From assembly GCF_043195135.1 (NCBI RefSeq), contig NZ_JBAFWP010000005.1: 64,000 nucleotides of DNA; one strand, written 5' to 3'. The notes under the pieces are model-generated. The model was given only the letters and a program-made list of their open reading frames with translations, was not told the origin of the DNA and did no database searches. Below are positions 55,651 through 64,000 of the stretch, piece after piece. This DNA is from NCEH01 sp043195135 (GTDB lineage Bacteria; Pseudomonadota; Alphaproteobacteria; Rhizobiales; Xanthobacteraceae). Position 1 is the stretch's first letter, and each line of letters starts with the position of its first letter. Position numbers and translations under genes: made by a program.

Positions 55651-57053
55651 AGTGTCACCCCGTCGAGCTTGGGCTGGCCGGCGACGGAGAGCTTGGCCAG
55701 CGCCACGGAGGCGAGCCGCACCTTCAGCGCATCCGACCGGCTGGTGAGAATGATCGGCACGCGCGCCCCGAGCACCAGCCCGGCGGCATCGGCGCCGGCG
55801 AGATAGATCAATTGCTTGGCCAGCATGTTGCCGGCCTCCAGGTTCGGCACCAGCAGGATGTCCGGCTGCCCCGCCACGGGCGAGACGATCTGCTTGATGT
55901 GCGCGGCATCGAGGCTGATGGCATTGTCGAAGGCGAGCGGCCCGTCCACCTTGGCGCCGGTGATCTGGCCGCGCGCCGCCATGATGGTGAGCGCCGCCGC
56001 ATCGATGGTGGCCGGCATGTCCGGGTTCACCGTCTCCACCGCCGCGAGCACCGCCACCAGCGGCTCGGCGATCCCGAGCCGGTGCAGCAGGTCGATGGCG
56101 TTCTGGCAGATGTCGCGCTTCTGCTCCAGGGTCGGGGCGATGTTGATGGCCGCGTCGGTGACGATCAGCGGCTTGGAATAGGATGGCACGTCGAGCGCAT
56201 AGACATGGCTGATGCGCCGCTCGGTGCGCAGGCCCGAGGCGGAAGCGACCACCGCGCCCAGCAATTCGTCGGTATGCAGGCTGCCCTTCATGAGCGCCGC
56301 GCATTCCCCGGAGGCGGCCAGCGCTGCCCCGCGCACGGCGGCGGCGTGGCTGTGCTCCACCGCCTCGATGCGCAGCCCGGCGAGGGAGATGCCGGCCTTC
56401 TCCGCGATCGCGCGGATCTTGTGTTCGGGGCCGATCAGGATGGGATCGATCAGCCCCTCGTCGCGCGCCTCGATGGCGGCCTGGAGCGCCTCGAGGCTGC
56501 AGGGATGCACCACGCCCACGTTCATGGGCGGCAGGGAGCGGGCGCGCTGGACGAACTCGGAATAGCGCTCGCCGCCGCGCAGCAGCACCTCGGGCACGGC
56601 GATGCGCGGCAGGGCGAGCTTTTCGGCAGGCGCGATCACCGTCGCGGTGCCGGTCAGCACCTCGCTGCCGGTCTGGTTGATGCAGCGCGTGTCAAACAGG
56701 ACGATGCGCTTCTCGGGCTTCTTCTCCAGCACCGTGACGGTGGCGGTGATGGTGTCGCCGGGCGCGACCGGTTTCCTGAAATGCAGGTCCTGCGCCAGAT
56801 AGATGGTGCCCGGCCCCGGCAGTTCCGTGCCGAGCAGGGTGGAGATCAGCCCGCCGGTCCACATGCCGTGGATCACGACATGGCCGAAGATGTCGGTGGC
56901 CGCATAGGCCTTGTCGAGATGGGCCGGGTTCACGTCGCCGGAGACGGCGGCGAACAATTCGATGTCCTCATTCTTGACGACCCGCGTCAGCGAGGCGGAC
57001 TCGCCCACGTTCAGCTCGTCGAACGTGCGGTTCAGCAGCAAAGGCGCGTTCAT
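55647..57053 (-). CDS. Fused MaoC-like enoyl-CoA hydratase and phosphate acetyltransferase
   Basis: A 468-residue fusion. Residues 1-155 are a MaoC/hot-dog hydratase (FAAVSGDVNPAHLDKAYAATDIFG, HGMWTGGLISTLLG). Residues 165-468 are a phosphate acetyl/butyryltransferase (VGVVHPCSLEALQAAI, LMKGSLHTDELLG, VTDAAINIAPTLEQK, DILLVPNLEAGNMLAK). It may hydrate crotonyl-CoA to (R)-3-hydroxybutyryl-CoA, or the reverse, and make acetyl or acyl phosphate for AckA. The ATG at 57053 lies eight bases after the phaC stop. Confidence 0.93.
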   Translation of the reverse strand: MNAPLLLNRTFDELNVGESASLTRVVKNEDIELFAAVSGDVNPAHLDKAYAATDIFGHVVIHGMWTGGLISTLLGTELPGPGTIYLAQDLHFRKPVAPGDTITATVTVLEKKPEKRIVLFDTRCINQTGSEVLTGTATVIAPAEKLALPRIAVPEVLLRGGERYSEFVQRARSLPPMNVGVVHPCSLEALQAAIEARDEGLIDPILIGPEHKIRAIAEKAGISLAGLRIEAVEHSHAAAVRGAALAASGECAALMKGSLHTDELLGAVVASASGLRTERRISHVYALDVPSYSKPLIVTDAAINIAPTLEQKRDICQNAIDLLHRLGIAEPLVAVLAAVETVNPDMPATIDAAALTIMAARGQITGAKVDGPLAFDNAISLDAAHIKQIVSPVAGQPDILLVPNLEAGNMLAKQLIYLAGADAAGLVLGARVPIILTSRSDALKVRLASVALAKLSVAGQPKLDGVTL

Positions 57054-57061
57054 GATCGATC

Positions 57062-58918
57062 TCACGCTTGCAGGACATAAGTGCCCGGAGCGTCCTCGAG
57101 CGGGGGATAGCCCGCGCCCGGCGCGCCCATGGGCGGGGGAGAGACAAGGCCCGGGGACGAGCGCTGCGCCAGCCAGCCCTGCCACACCGGCCACCAGGAG
57201 CCGGGCTGCACGGGCGTGCCCGCGAACCATTCGTCGGGCCCGAGGCAGGGGTCCATGGCGCCCTTTTCGCGCAGGCGGAACTGGCGGTGCGGATGGCCCG
57301 GCTCGCTGACGATGCCGGCATTGTGCCCGCCGCTGGTCAGCACGAACGTCACGTCGGTATCGGTGAGATAGTGGATCTTGTAGACCGAGCGCCACGGCGC
57401 GATGTGGTCGCGCTCCGTGCCCACGGTGAAGATCGGCACGCGGATGTCCTGGATCGCGATCGGATGGCCGTTCACCACATAGCGGCCGGAGGCGAGGTCG
57501 TTGTTCAGGAACAGCTTGCGCAGATAATCCGAATGCATCTTGTAGGGCATGCGGGTGGCATCGGCGTTCCAGGCCATCAAATCGTTCATGGGGTAGCGCT
57601 CGCCCATGAGATAATCATGCACCATGCGCGACCAGACCAGATCGTTGGACTTCAGCAGCTGGAAGGCGCCGGCCATCTGGGTGCTGTCCAGATAGCCGCG
57701 ATCCCACATCATGTCCTCCAGCAGGCTCACCTGGCTGTGGTCGATGAACAATTCCAGCTCGCCCGGCTCGGTGAAATCGGTCTGGGCCGCGAACAGGGTC
57801 ATGGAGGCGAGGCGCGTGTCCCCGGCATCCGCCATGGCCGCCGCCGCCACCGTCAGCAGCGTGCCGCCGAGGCAATAGCCGACCGCGTGCACCTTCTCGC
57901 CGGGGACCACAGCGTTGATGGCGTCGAGTGACGCCGCCACCCCCAGGCGCCGGTAATCCTCGAAGCTGAGGTCGCGGTCCTCGGCCGTGACGTTGCGCCA
58001 GGAGATGGCGAACACCGTGTGCCCCTGCCCCACCAGATAGCGGATCAGCGAATTGTTGGGGGAGAGGTCGAGGATGTAATATTTCATGATCCAGGCGGGC
58101 ACGATCAGCACCGGCTCGCGATACACGCCCGGGGTTGCGGGGCTGTATTGGATCAGCTCGATCAGGCGGTTGCGGTAGACCACCTTGCCCGGCGTCGCGG
58201 CGACATCGCGCCCGACCTTGAACGCCTCGACGCCGAGCGGCGGCTTGTGGGCGCGCTTGCGGGCAAGGTCTTCCATCAGGTTCTTCGCGCCGGCGACATA
58301 ATTCGCCCCGCGGCTGGCCAGCGATTTCTGCGCCACCTCGGGATTGGCGAACGGCAGGTTCGCGGGCGAAGCCATGTCGAGCAATTGGCGGGCGGTGAAG
58401 GAGACCACGTCCTGATGGTGGGGCGCCACGCCGGGAACGTCGCTGGTCGCCTCCTGCCACCAGTGCTGGGTGCGCAGGAAGCCTTCGCGCCAGATGGAAT
58501 AGGGCCAGCGGCTCCAGCCCTCGCCGCGGAACCGCTCGTCGCCGGTGATCGGGCCGGCGGCCTCGAACGCGGTCTTCGCGGCGGGATTGAACATGTGGGC
58601 GGCGAAATCGCGCGCGCCGAACATGGCCTTCAGCGCCAGTTCCGTGCGCTTGCCGGGAGCGGAGGCCAGATGCAGCGCCCAATCAGTATAAGCGAGCGCG
58701 AGGGCCGCCGGCGAAAGACCGCCAGTCATCTCGGCGATGGCCGCGCCGACGCGCCGGTCGAACAGGCGCAGCCCCTCGTGATCGACATCCGCGCTCTCGG
58801 CGGGCAGTTCGAGGGGAATCTCGTGCGCCGGAGGCGGCGCGACGGATGCGGGCGCCGGCAGCGGAGCCGGGGCGGGTGCGTTCGTGTCGCTGACAAGCTT
58901 CAGGACCGTCTCTGCCAT
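57062..58918 (-). CDS. phaC: Poly-3-hydroxyalkanoate synthase-like protein PhaC
   Basis: A 618-residue protein of the PhaC family, which polymerises (R)-3-hydroxyacyl-CoA to polyester. The alpha/beta-hydrolase core has the nucleophile C349 in the lipase-like box GYCLGG, the acid expected near GTERDHIAPW, and histidine in TSGGHNAGIV. The PhaC N-terminal domain (FNPAAKTAFEAAGPITGDERF, WREGFLRTQHWW, ARQLLDMASPANLPFANPEV) is intact. The N-terminal 35 residues are Ala/Pro-rich. It heads a minus-strand unit with the hydratase-Pta fusion, ackA, fabI and mgtA. Class I-like by length. Confidence 0.92.
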   Translation of the reverse strand: MAETVLKLVSDTNAPAPAPLPAPASVAPPPAHEIPLELPAESADVDHEGLRLFDRRVGAAIAEMTGGLSPAALALAYTDWALHLASAPGKRTELALKAMFGARDFAAHMFNPAAKTAFEAAGPITGDERFRGEGWSRWPYSIWREGFLRTQHWWQEATSDVPGVAPHHQDVVSFTARQLLDMASPANLPFANPEVAQKSLASRGANYVAGAKNLMEDLARKRAHKPPLGVEAFKVGRDVAATPGKVVYRNRLIELIQYSPATPGVYREPVLIVPAWIMKYYILDLSPNNSLIRYLVGQGHTVFAISWRNVTAEDRDLSFEDYRRLGVAASLDAINAVVPGEKVHAVGYCLGGTLLTVAAAAMADAGDTRLASMTLFAAQTDFTEPGELELFIDHSQVSLLEDMMWDRGYLDSTQMAGAFQLLKSNDLVWSRMVHDYLMGERYPMNDLMAWNADATRMPYKMHSDYLRKLFLNNDLASGRYVVNGHPIAIQDIRVPIFTVGTERDHIAPWRSVYKIHYLTDTDVTFVLTSGGHNAGIVSEPGHPHRQFRLREKGAMDPCLGPDEWFAGTPVQPGSWWPVWQGWLAQRSSPGLVSPPPMGAPGAGYPPLEDAPGTYVLQA

Positions 58919-59533
58919 TTTCGTATCGCCTTTGATCTCTCAGCTGAACGATAGCATCGGAGCCACGCCGCAGGGGGTGTTCTAACGGCGAGGCACCCTC
59001 CCGGTCGGCGGTGGACGGCTCCGCGCGCCGCCCGTGCCTCCCGGTCCGCGCCTGCCGGAACGCCCGAAACGCGGCAGCAGATCGCTGCCCGGTCGATCCT
59101 TCGCAGCCGCCCGCAACCTAGCGGCGACGCGTGCACCGCAACAGCCTCGGAAACTACGTAAGCAAGATTTACATGCCGGCTAAGTGCTTGCCGATGCAGG
59201 CCTGCCGCCCCGCGCTGCGCTCTCGTATGGGCAGGCCGCGCGGGCCGGGCGCCGCGCTGCGCAGCGGTCAAATCGCGCCAAAATCCCGCTGCCGGCGCCG
59301 GACCCGAAACGGCGGGTGGAACTTGGCCGTAGTTTCGGACTTGATACCTCTTGGCGGCGTGACACATGGATGTGCAAGAATGCGCCGATACAGACTTCCC
59401 GGGCGCCCACATCTGCCCCTGCCCGCCCCCGCCGCCGGAAATGCGCGCCGCTCGCCCGGGCGGCACGGCGGGAGCACCGCCTTCCCCACGCGAGGCCCGG
59501 CTCGGCCGCGCCTCAGATTCCAGGAGCTGTCAC
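58919..59533. promoter_or_regulatory. Divergent region between phaC and dps
   Basis: This 615-bp gap must hold the promoters of the phaC unit (minus) and dps (plus). It includes a less GC-rich patch at about 59145-59180 (AAACTACGTAAGCAAGATTT). I found only half-sites for FNR/FixK (TTGAT at 58932 and 59341) without a matching right half, and no gene that I can support. Confidence 0.45.
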
Positions 59534-60124
59534 ATGAGTGATCCCAAGTCGCAGGCGCCGAAATCCAAGAAGGCGAAGACCGAAGCCAGGGCCGAAACCA
59601 AGACCGAGGGAAAGCTCGACGCGAAGTCGCGCGTGACCGCCGCCTTGCAGACCCGCAGCAATTATTCCTCCAACGCGGTGCAGGACATCGCCGGCGCGCT
59701 GAACGGCCTGCTGGCCGATGTGTTCGTGCTTTACCTGAAGACCAAGAACTTCCATTGGCACATGTCCGGCCCGCACTTCCGCGACTATCACCTGCTGCTG
59801 GACGAGCAGAGCGACCAGATCTTCGCCATGACCGATCCGATCGCCGAGCGCGTGCGCAAGATCGGCGGTCCCACGATCAAATCCATCGGCCAGATCGCCC
59901 GCCAGCAGCGCCTGCTGGACAATGACGCCGACTATGTCACCCCCCAGGACATGCTGAGCGAATTGCGCGACGACAATGTGCAGCTCGTCGCGTCCATGCG
60001 CGAGGTGCACGATTTGTGCGACGAGAACCAGGACGTGGCCACCGCCAGCCTGCTGGAAAACTGGATCGACGAGACCGAGCGCCGCGCCTGGTTCCTGTTC
60101 GAGACCACCCGCCGCGAAGCCTGA
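59534..60124 (+). CDS. dps: Dps/ferritin-like DNA-protecting protein
   Basis: A 196-residue member of the Dps family, 12-subunit shells that oxidise and store iron and bind DNA in stress. The ferroxidase ligands are expected in KNFHWHMSGPHFRDYHLLLDEQSD; the rest is a four-helix bundle (IAGALNGLLADVFVLYLKTK to the C-terminal LLENWIDETERRAW helix). The first 45 residues form a Lys-rich disordered tail, the type used by E. coli Dps to bind DNA, here longer. AGGAG lies seven bases before the ATG at 59534; an upstream in-frame start would add a Pro-rich stretch unlike Dps. Confidence 0.93.
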   Translation: MSDPKSQAPKSKKAKTEARAETKTEGKLDAKSRVTAALQTRSNYSSNAVQDIAGALNGLLADVFVLYLKTKNFHWHMSGPHFRDYHLLLDEQSDQIFAMTDPIAERVRKIGGPTIKSIGQIARQQRLLDNDADYVTPQDMLSELRDDNVQLVASMREVHDLCDENQDVATASLLENWIDETERRAWFLFETTRREA

Positions 60125-60200
60125 TCGCGCCCGCCCCCACAGGCCCGAGGGCCGGCCCCGGCCGCCCTCGGGCCGCGATGCGCGGCGCCCTCGGCACGCC

Positions 60201-60262
60201 CGCCCTCAGATCCGCCGGCCTCACGTCCGCCGCCCTCACATCCGCCGCCCTCACGCCGCCGC
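60201..60262 (+). repeat. 15-bp tandem repeat before the DUF1275 gene
   Basis: About four copies of CCGCCGCCCTCACRT with point changes lie in the 174-bp gap between dps and the DUF1275 gene. It may affect spacing to a promoter, as such repeats slip easily, but no function is visible. Confidence 0.7.
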
Positions 60263-60298
60263 CCTGCCCTCGCCCGCATCCAATCCCGGGGACGCCCC

Positions 60299-60973
60299 AT
60301 GAAGCCCAGCCTGCCCGCTATTCTCAGCCTGAACGGCGGCTATGTGGACACCGCCGGCTTCCTGGCGCTCCAGGGCTTGTTCACCGCCCATGTCACCGGC
60401 AACTTCGTCACCTTCGGCGCCGCCATGGTGCACGGCACCTCGGGCGCCTGGGCGAAGCTGCTGGCGCTGCCGGTGTTCTGCATCGTGGTGATGCTGGTGC
60501 GCCTGCTGGGCTACGGGCTCGCCGCGCGCGGCCTGCCGCAGATGCGCACCCTGCTCGGGCTGAAGGTGGTGCTGCTCGCCGCCGCCGCCATCATGGCGGT
60601 GAGGTTCGGGCCGTTCGCCGATTCCGACGCCTGGCGCGCCATGCTCACCGGCATGACCCTGGTATCCGCGATGGCGATCCAGAACGCCATTCATCGCATC
60701 CATCTCGCCAGCGCGCCGCCCACCACGCTGATGACCGGCACCACCACCCAGGTCATGATCGACCTCGTGGACCTGGCGCGCGGCCTGCCGCCGGACCAGG
60801 CGGCGACCGCGCGCGGGCGGCTCGGGCGCATGTCGGGCGCGGTCGCCGCGTTCGCGCTCGGCTGCGGGCTCGCGGCGCTGCTGTTCGTGTTCATCGGCAT
60901 GTGGTGCTTCGCGGTGCCGCCCCTGCTCGCCCTCCTCGCCGCCTGGGCCGGGGCGGAGCCGGCGGCCCGCTGA
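60299..60973 (+). CDS. YoaK/DUF1275 family membrane protein
   Basis: A 224-residue membrane protein with about six helices. The DUF1275 hallmarks are LNGGYVDTAGFLALQGLFTAH, VTGNFVTFGAAMVHG and the later ALASAPPTTLMTGTTTQ-like segment LASAPPTTLMTGTTTQ. Function of the family is unknown; a transport or sensing role is proposed for members. A GGGGAC precedes the ATG. It lies between dps and a LysR gene. Confidence 0.9.
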   Translation: MKPSLPAILSLNGGYVDTAGFLALQGLFTAHVTGNFVTFGAAMVHGTSGAWAKLLALPVFCIVVMLVRLLGYGLAARGLPQMRTLLGLKVVLLAAAAIMAVRFGPFADSDAWRAMLTGMTLVSAMAIQNAIHRIHLASAPPTTLMTGTTTQVMIDLVDLARGLPPDQAATARGRLGRMSGAVAAFALGCGLAALLFVFIGMWCFAVPPLLALLAAWAGAEPAAR

Positions 60974-61146
60974 GCGCGGATCTTCAAAACCATGCGGCGC
61001 CGTGCGCTCCGCCCGGTGCGCTGTCAGGCGAAGCGCGGGCCGGTGCGCCGCAATGAAACGCGGGCGCGCGCGGCGGGGCAGCCCATTCCCGTTTCCCGGG
61101 CCCCGGGAAACGGCGCCTCAAGTTCGGCCCGCGCGGCCGGGGAGCG

Positions 61147-62061
61147 ATGATGGACCGGATCGATGCCATGCGGGTGTTCGTCACCGTGCTCGACGAAGGC
61201 AGCCTTGCCGGCGCCGGCCGCCGGCTCGGCCATTCGCCCGCGGCGGTCACCCGCGCCATCGCCTTCCTGGAAGCCCATGTGGGGGTCCAGCTGCTGCATC
61301 GCACCACCCGTTCGCTGCGCCTGAGCGAGGCCGGCGCGCGCTATGCCTCCGCCTGCCGGCGCATGCTCACCGATCTTGAGGAAGCCGACATGCTGGCCGC
61401 CGGCGAGCGGGCGGCGCCGCGCGGCACGCTGACCCTCACCGCGCCACTGGTGAGCGGCGCCAAGGTGCTGCGCCCGATTCTCGATGCCTTCCTTGACGCG
61501 CAGCCGGCCGTGCGCGCGCGCCTGCTGCTGCTGGACCGGTCGGTAAATCTGGTGGACGAGGGCGTGGACGTCGCCCTGCGCATCGCCCATCTGCCGGATT
61601 CCAGCCTGATCGCGGTCAAGATCGGCGAGGTGCGGCGGGTGCTGTGCGCGGCCCCGGCCTATCTGGCGCAGCACCCCGCCATCGCCCAGCCGGCGGATCT
61701 TGCCGCGCAGCGGTCCATCGCCATGACCAGTTTCGGCCAGGATTCCTGGACCTTCGCCGGCACCGGCGCGGCGGGCCAGACGGTGCAGATCGCGCCGCGC
61801 CTGATCGTCAACAGCGTCGAGGCGGCCATCGGCTCGGCTCTGGAGGGACACGGGGTGACCCGCGTCCTGTCCTATCAGGTGGCGGAGCATGTGCGCGCGG
61901 GACGGCTCGCCATCGTGCTGGCGCCGCACGAGCCGCCGCCTCTGCCGGTGCACCTGATCACGCCCGAGGGCCGCCTCTCCGCGCCCAAGGTGCGGGCGTT
62001 CGTGGATTTCGCCGTGCCGCGCCTCAAGACCGCCTTCGCCGGGCTGACCCTGCCGCCCTGA
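61147..62061 (+). CDS. LysR family transcriptional regulator
   Basis: A 304-residue LysR regulator. The winged helix-turn-helix is at the N-terminus (SLAGAGRRLGHSPAAVTRAI, LHRTTRSLRLSEAG) and the C-terminal substrate-binding domain starts near residue 90 (GTLTLTAPLVSGAKVL). It resembles the PP2066/DsdC-like subgroup often next to oxidoreductase or membrane genes. Two adjacent ATGs (61147, 61150) may start it. The target is unknown; it lies 173 bp after the DUF1275 gene and is convergent with the next gene. Confidence 0.93.
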   Translation: MMDRIDAMRVFVTVLDEGSLAGAGRRLGHSPAAVTRAIAFLEAHVGVQLLHRTTRSLRLSEAGARYASACRRMLTDLEEADMLAAGERAAPRGTLTLTAPLVSGAKVLRPILDAFLDAQPAVRARLLLLDRSVNLVDEGVDVALRIAHLPDSSLIAVKIGEVRRVLCAAPAYLAQHPAIAQPADLAAQRSIAMTSFGQDSWTFAGTGAAGQTVQIAPRLIVNSVEAAIGSALEGHGVTRVLSYQVAEHVRAGRLAIVLAPHEPPPLPVHLITPEGRLSAPKVRAFVDFAVPRLKTAFAGLTLPP

Positions 62062-62192
62062 CCCTGCTGGCCTGACGGCCTGCGACAGGTCGACCATCAC
62101 GGCTCGACGCCAACGCGGGCGTCCATGCCATGCACGGGCCTGTCCCGGCCAGACGCGAAAAGCACGCCGGCCGGCGAAAGACCGTCGATTAT

Positions 62193-63497
62193 CTACCCGC
62201 GCCGTGCCAGCGCGGAGACCGTGCCGGCGCCGGTGCGCTGCGGCGCCTCCACCAGCGCGCTCACGGCGCGGGCATAGTCGAGCACCAGGCCCGGCGTCCA
62301 GGCCATGGCCGCCGCGCGATGGCGCAGCATGCCGGCGACCCACAGCTCCACGCTGAACACCAGTTGCAGGACGAACAGGAAGGAGCGCGCACGCTCCTCG
62401 AACACCCCGTCGAGCCCCGCATCCAGCGCTTTCGCCACGACGCTCGAACAATTGCGGTTGGTGAGGTTGTACGTGGTGTCGAGGCGATAATGGGCCCAGA
62501 ACGCCCGCACCGCCGTGGTGTTGAGGCCGGCGAGGCGCACCTGGAAGGTGGAGGCGCACCAATCCGCGCTTTCCTCGGCATAGCTCGGCTGGAACACGCC
62601 CGGCGCGTCGTTCTCGGCGGTGGCGCGCAGCACCCGCGAGAATTCGCTGGGCGAACGTTCGATCTCCTGGCCGGGATAATGGCTGATATAGACGTCCGGC
62701 GGCAGTTCCAGCGCCGCGTGCCCGGTGGAGATGGCGCCCTTCTCGTCCCGCGCCGCGATATAGCGGCTGACGCCGTGGTTGAGCGAAACCATGTGCCCGG
62801 TGGGGGTCCACACATGGACGATCACGATGTCGCGATCCGCTTCCTCGCTCGGCCCGTCCTCGGCGGCCGCGCCGGAACGCAGCGCCTTGCTCCAGTCCAT
62901 GCGCGGCCAGCCCCGGCTGAGGATGGTGGAGATCGCCGTATCTTCCGGCAGGTGGCGGATGCGCAATGCGAGCGCGCAGATGCCGAAGCCGGAGACCATG
63001 AGCAATTGCCCCACGTCGGCGCCCACTTCCGCCTGCCATTGGGTGGGCCAGGGCACGAGCGACCACACGCCCAGCAGGAACTCCACGCCCGCGCCGAGCA
63101 GTGACAGGCGCCAGCCGGAAAAGCGCACGATATAGCCGCTCACCGCGCGCAGGGTGGCATCGGTGATGAGGAAGCCGCCGACGATGAAGCCGATGATCAT
63201 GTCGCTGTGCCACGGCGAATCGATGATCAGCAGGCCGATCGCCAGGAACACCAATCCCTTGGCGAGCCGCAGCGGCCGCGTGCCGCCCACCCGGCCGAAG
63301 AAGGTGGCGACCGAGAGCGCGCCGTCCAGCAGCAGGGGAATGGCGAACACGGTCGGGGGAATGCGGATCTCGTCGATGAAGGCATCCGCGAAGAACAGCA
63401 GCCCCAGCACCAGCCAGAGCGCGCCCGCGAGCGCCAGCACCCACCAGTGGCGGCGCAGCAGCCGGGCGCCGAGAAGCAGGAGGAGAAGCTGAATCAA
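62193..63497 (-). CDS. HdeD-like membrane protein with papain-like C-terminal domain
   Basis: A 434-residue protein. Residues 1-195 are an HdeD/DUF308-type membrane part of about six helices (LLRRHWWVLALAGALWLVLG, IGLLIIDSPWHSDMIIGFIVGG). Residues about 220-400 look like a soluble papain-like domain: GHMVSLNHGVSRY and STGHAALELPPDVYISHYPG supply histidines in strand contexts, and TNRNCSSVVAKALDAG has a cysteine at a helix start, in the order seen in circularly permuted NlpC/P60-like peptidases. A hydrophobic segment (SFLFVLQLVFSVELWVAGML) follows. Function is unknown. Confidence 0.75.
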   Translation of the reverse strand: MIQLLLLLLGARLLRRHWWVLALAGALWLVLGLLFFADAFIDEIRIPPTVFAIPLLLDGALSVATFFGRVGGTRPLRLAKGLVFLAIGLLIIDSPWHSDMIIGFIVGGFLITDATLRAVSGYIVRFSGWRLSLLGAGVEFLLGVWSLVPWPTQWQAEVGADVGQLLMVSGFGICALALRIRHLPEDTAISTILSRGWPRMDWSKALRSGAAAEDGPSEEADRDIVIVHVWTPTGHMVSLNHGVSRYIAARDEKGAISTGHAALELPPDVYISHYPGQEIERSPSEFSRVLRATAENDAPGVFQPSYAEESADWCASTFQVRLAGLNTTAVRAFWAHYRLDTTYNLTNRNCSSVVAKALDAGLDGVFEERARSFLFVLQLVFSVELWVAGMLRHRAAAMAWTPGLVLDYARAVSALVEAPQRTGAGTVSALARRG

Positions 63498-63731
63498 GGA
63501 ACCGGGCTCCGATCACGCCAGGCCGGAAAGGCTCAACAGGCTTTATTTCAAGCTTCGCGCGCCGTGTCGAGTGCAATACCGGTAAAAGATACCTCCCAGG
63601 AATGCGGGGAGGCAATTTCACGGCGCCGTCCAGCCGCGCTTAAGCTCTTGCCGCACGGTGAATTTTTCCCGGGCCGATGCGGTCTTGCCGGAGCCGCGCT
63701 ATGGTGGGGTCCGTACATCACGCGAGGTTCG

Positions 63732-63869
63732 ATGTCTCATTTTCCTGCGTCCGCGCCAGAGCCGCCCGCCGATGTCGAACGTCCATGGCATCGCCTGCCC
63801 GGCGGCGTGCGGCGCGGGGGCGATGAAAGCAGCGATGGCGGGGATGCCGGCCGGGATGTCGGAGCATGA
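63732..63869 (+). CDS. Very small hypothetical protein
   Basis: A 45-residue frame (MSHFPASAPEPPADVERP start) with GAGG seven bases before the ATG. Its stop overlaps the next ATG by four bases (ATGA), so it may serve as a leader that couples translation to the downstream gene. Composition is Gly/Arg/Asp-rich and no family is recognised; it may not be a functional protein. Confidence 0.4.
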   Translation: MSHFPASAPEPPADVERPWHRLPGGVRRGGDESSDGGDAGRDVGA

Positions 63870-64000
63870 AGCCCGGCCCCAATTCCGAACGCGCGCTCAT
63901 TCTGTGCCCGGATCCGAGGGAAGGCACGCTGGCCGCGCAATTGCTGGCCGATGCCCACATGCCGCGTACGCTCTGCCCGGACCTGCCGGCCCTCGTGGGC
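63866..64000 (+). CDS. N-terminus of a sensor-kinase-like protein (cut by window end)
   Basis: The 45 visible residues (MKPGPNSERALILCPDPREG, then LAAQLLADAHMPRTLCPD) match the start of large alphaproteobacterial hybrid sensor kinases, which open with a degenerate receiver-like segment of this pattern. The rest lies outside the window. The ATG overlaps the stop of the 45-codon frame before it. Family call is tentative. Confidence 0.5.
   Translation, partial: MKPGPNSERALILCPDPREGTLAAQLLADAHMPRTLCPDLPALVG

Noticed and set aside
58919..59533. FNR/FixK box upstream of phaC
   Set aside because: TTGAT half-sites occur at 58932 and 59341 but the ATCAA half is missing at the right distance in both.

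Overview
The window is a compact, GC-rich chromosomal segment with short intergenic gaps. Protein families and gene order point to an alphaproteobacterium, most likely Hyphomicrobiales. The supporting features are the ffh-rpsP-rimM-trmD-rplS block, a NasT/NasS-controlled nitrate assimilation operon, glutathione-dependent formaldehyde oxidation, a PHA-synthase-like/Pta/AckA/FabI block, and many palindromic interspersed repeats of the kind common in that order. A Xanthobacter/Azorhizobium-type relative is a guess I cannot test here. A perfect 16-bp parS centromere site at 41066-41081 says this is the main chromosome and probably lies near the replication origin.

Layout. 1-2460: upstream spacer and an M23 cell-wall peptidase. 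2550-11714: a secreted unknown, clpB (minus strand, own terminator), a MOSC protein coupled to a CobB-type amidotransferase, a small conserved-looking protein, an SSADH-type dehydrogenase and an exported unknown. 11787-13943: a trehalose-synthase-like GH13 enzyme with a long Lys/Ala/Ser tail, followed by a small AT-richer islet (about 14070-14360) with a 66-codon gene. 14587-18599: the translation/secretion block ffh, rpsP, rimM, trmD, rplS with a strong terminator. 18739-26402: an alpha/beta hydrolase, two glycosyltransferase-like genes on the minus strand and, divergently, two paralogous membrane-anchored beta-sandwich proteins. The larger paralog carries a DUF4091/GH123-like glycosidase domain. 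This cell-surface glycan locus is the least explained region.

26471-39725 is a complete nitrate assimilation cluster: nasT and nasS, then a leader with a sigma54-type promoter, two ANTAR-type hairpins (loops AATGAT and ACTGAC) and an intrinsic terminator, then nrtA, nrtB, nrtD, a globin, an FAD oxidoreductase, a ferredoxin-type nitrite reductase, an Fe-S/diflavin reductase and nasA. NasS is expected to sense nitrate and release NasT, which lets polymerase read through the leader.

39816-50037 holds mostly housekeeping and stress genes: ppa, a GNAT, the parS site, msrA, a FAH-family enzyme, a 3 x 150-bp repeat array, unknowns, a zinc-ribbon metallopeptidase followed by three hairpins with G6 loops, ghrA, fghA and frmA. 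50185-51155 is a seven-copy, 141-bp tandem array. 51160-58918 (minus strand) reads as one unit: PHA-synthase-like phaC, MaoC-Pta fusion, ackA, fabI, mgtA. Dps, a DUF1275 membrane protein, a LysR regulator, an HdeD-like/papain-like membrane protein and the start of a sensor-kinase-like gene close the window.
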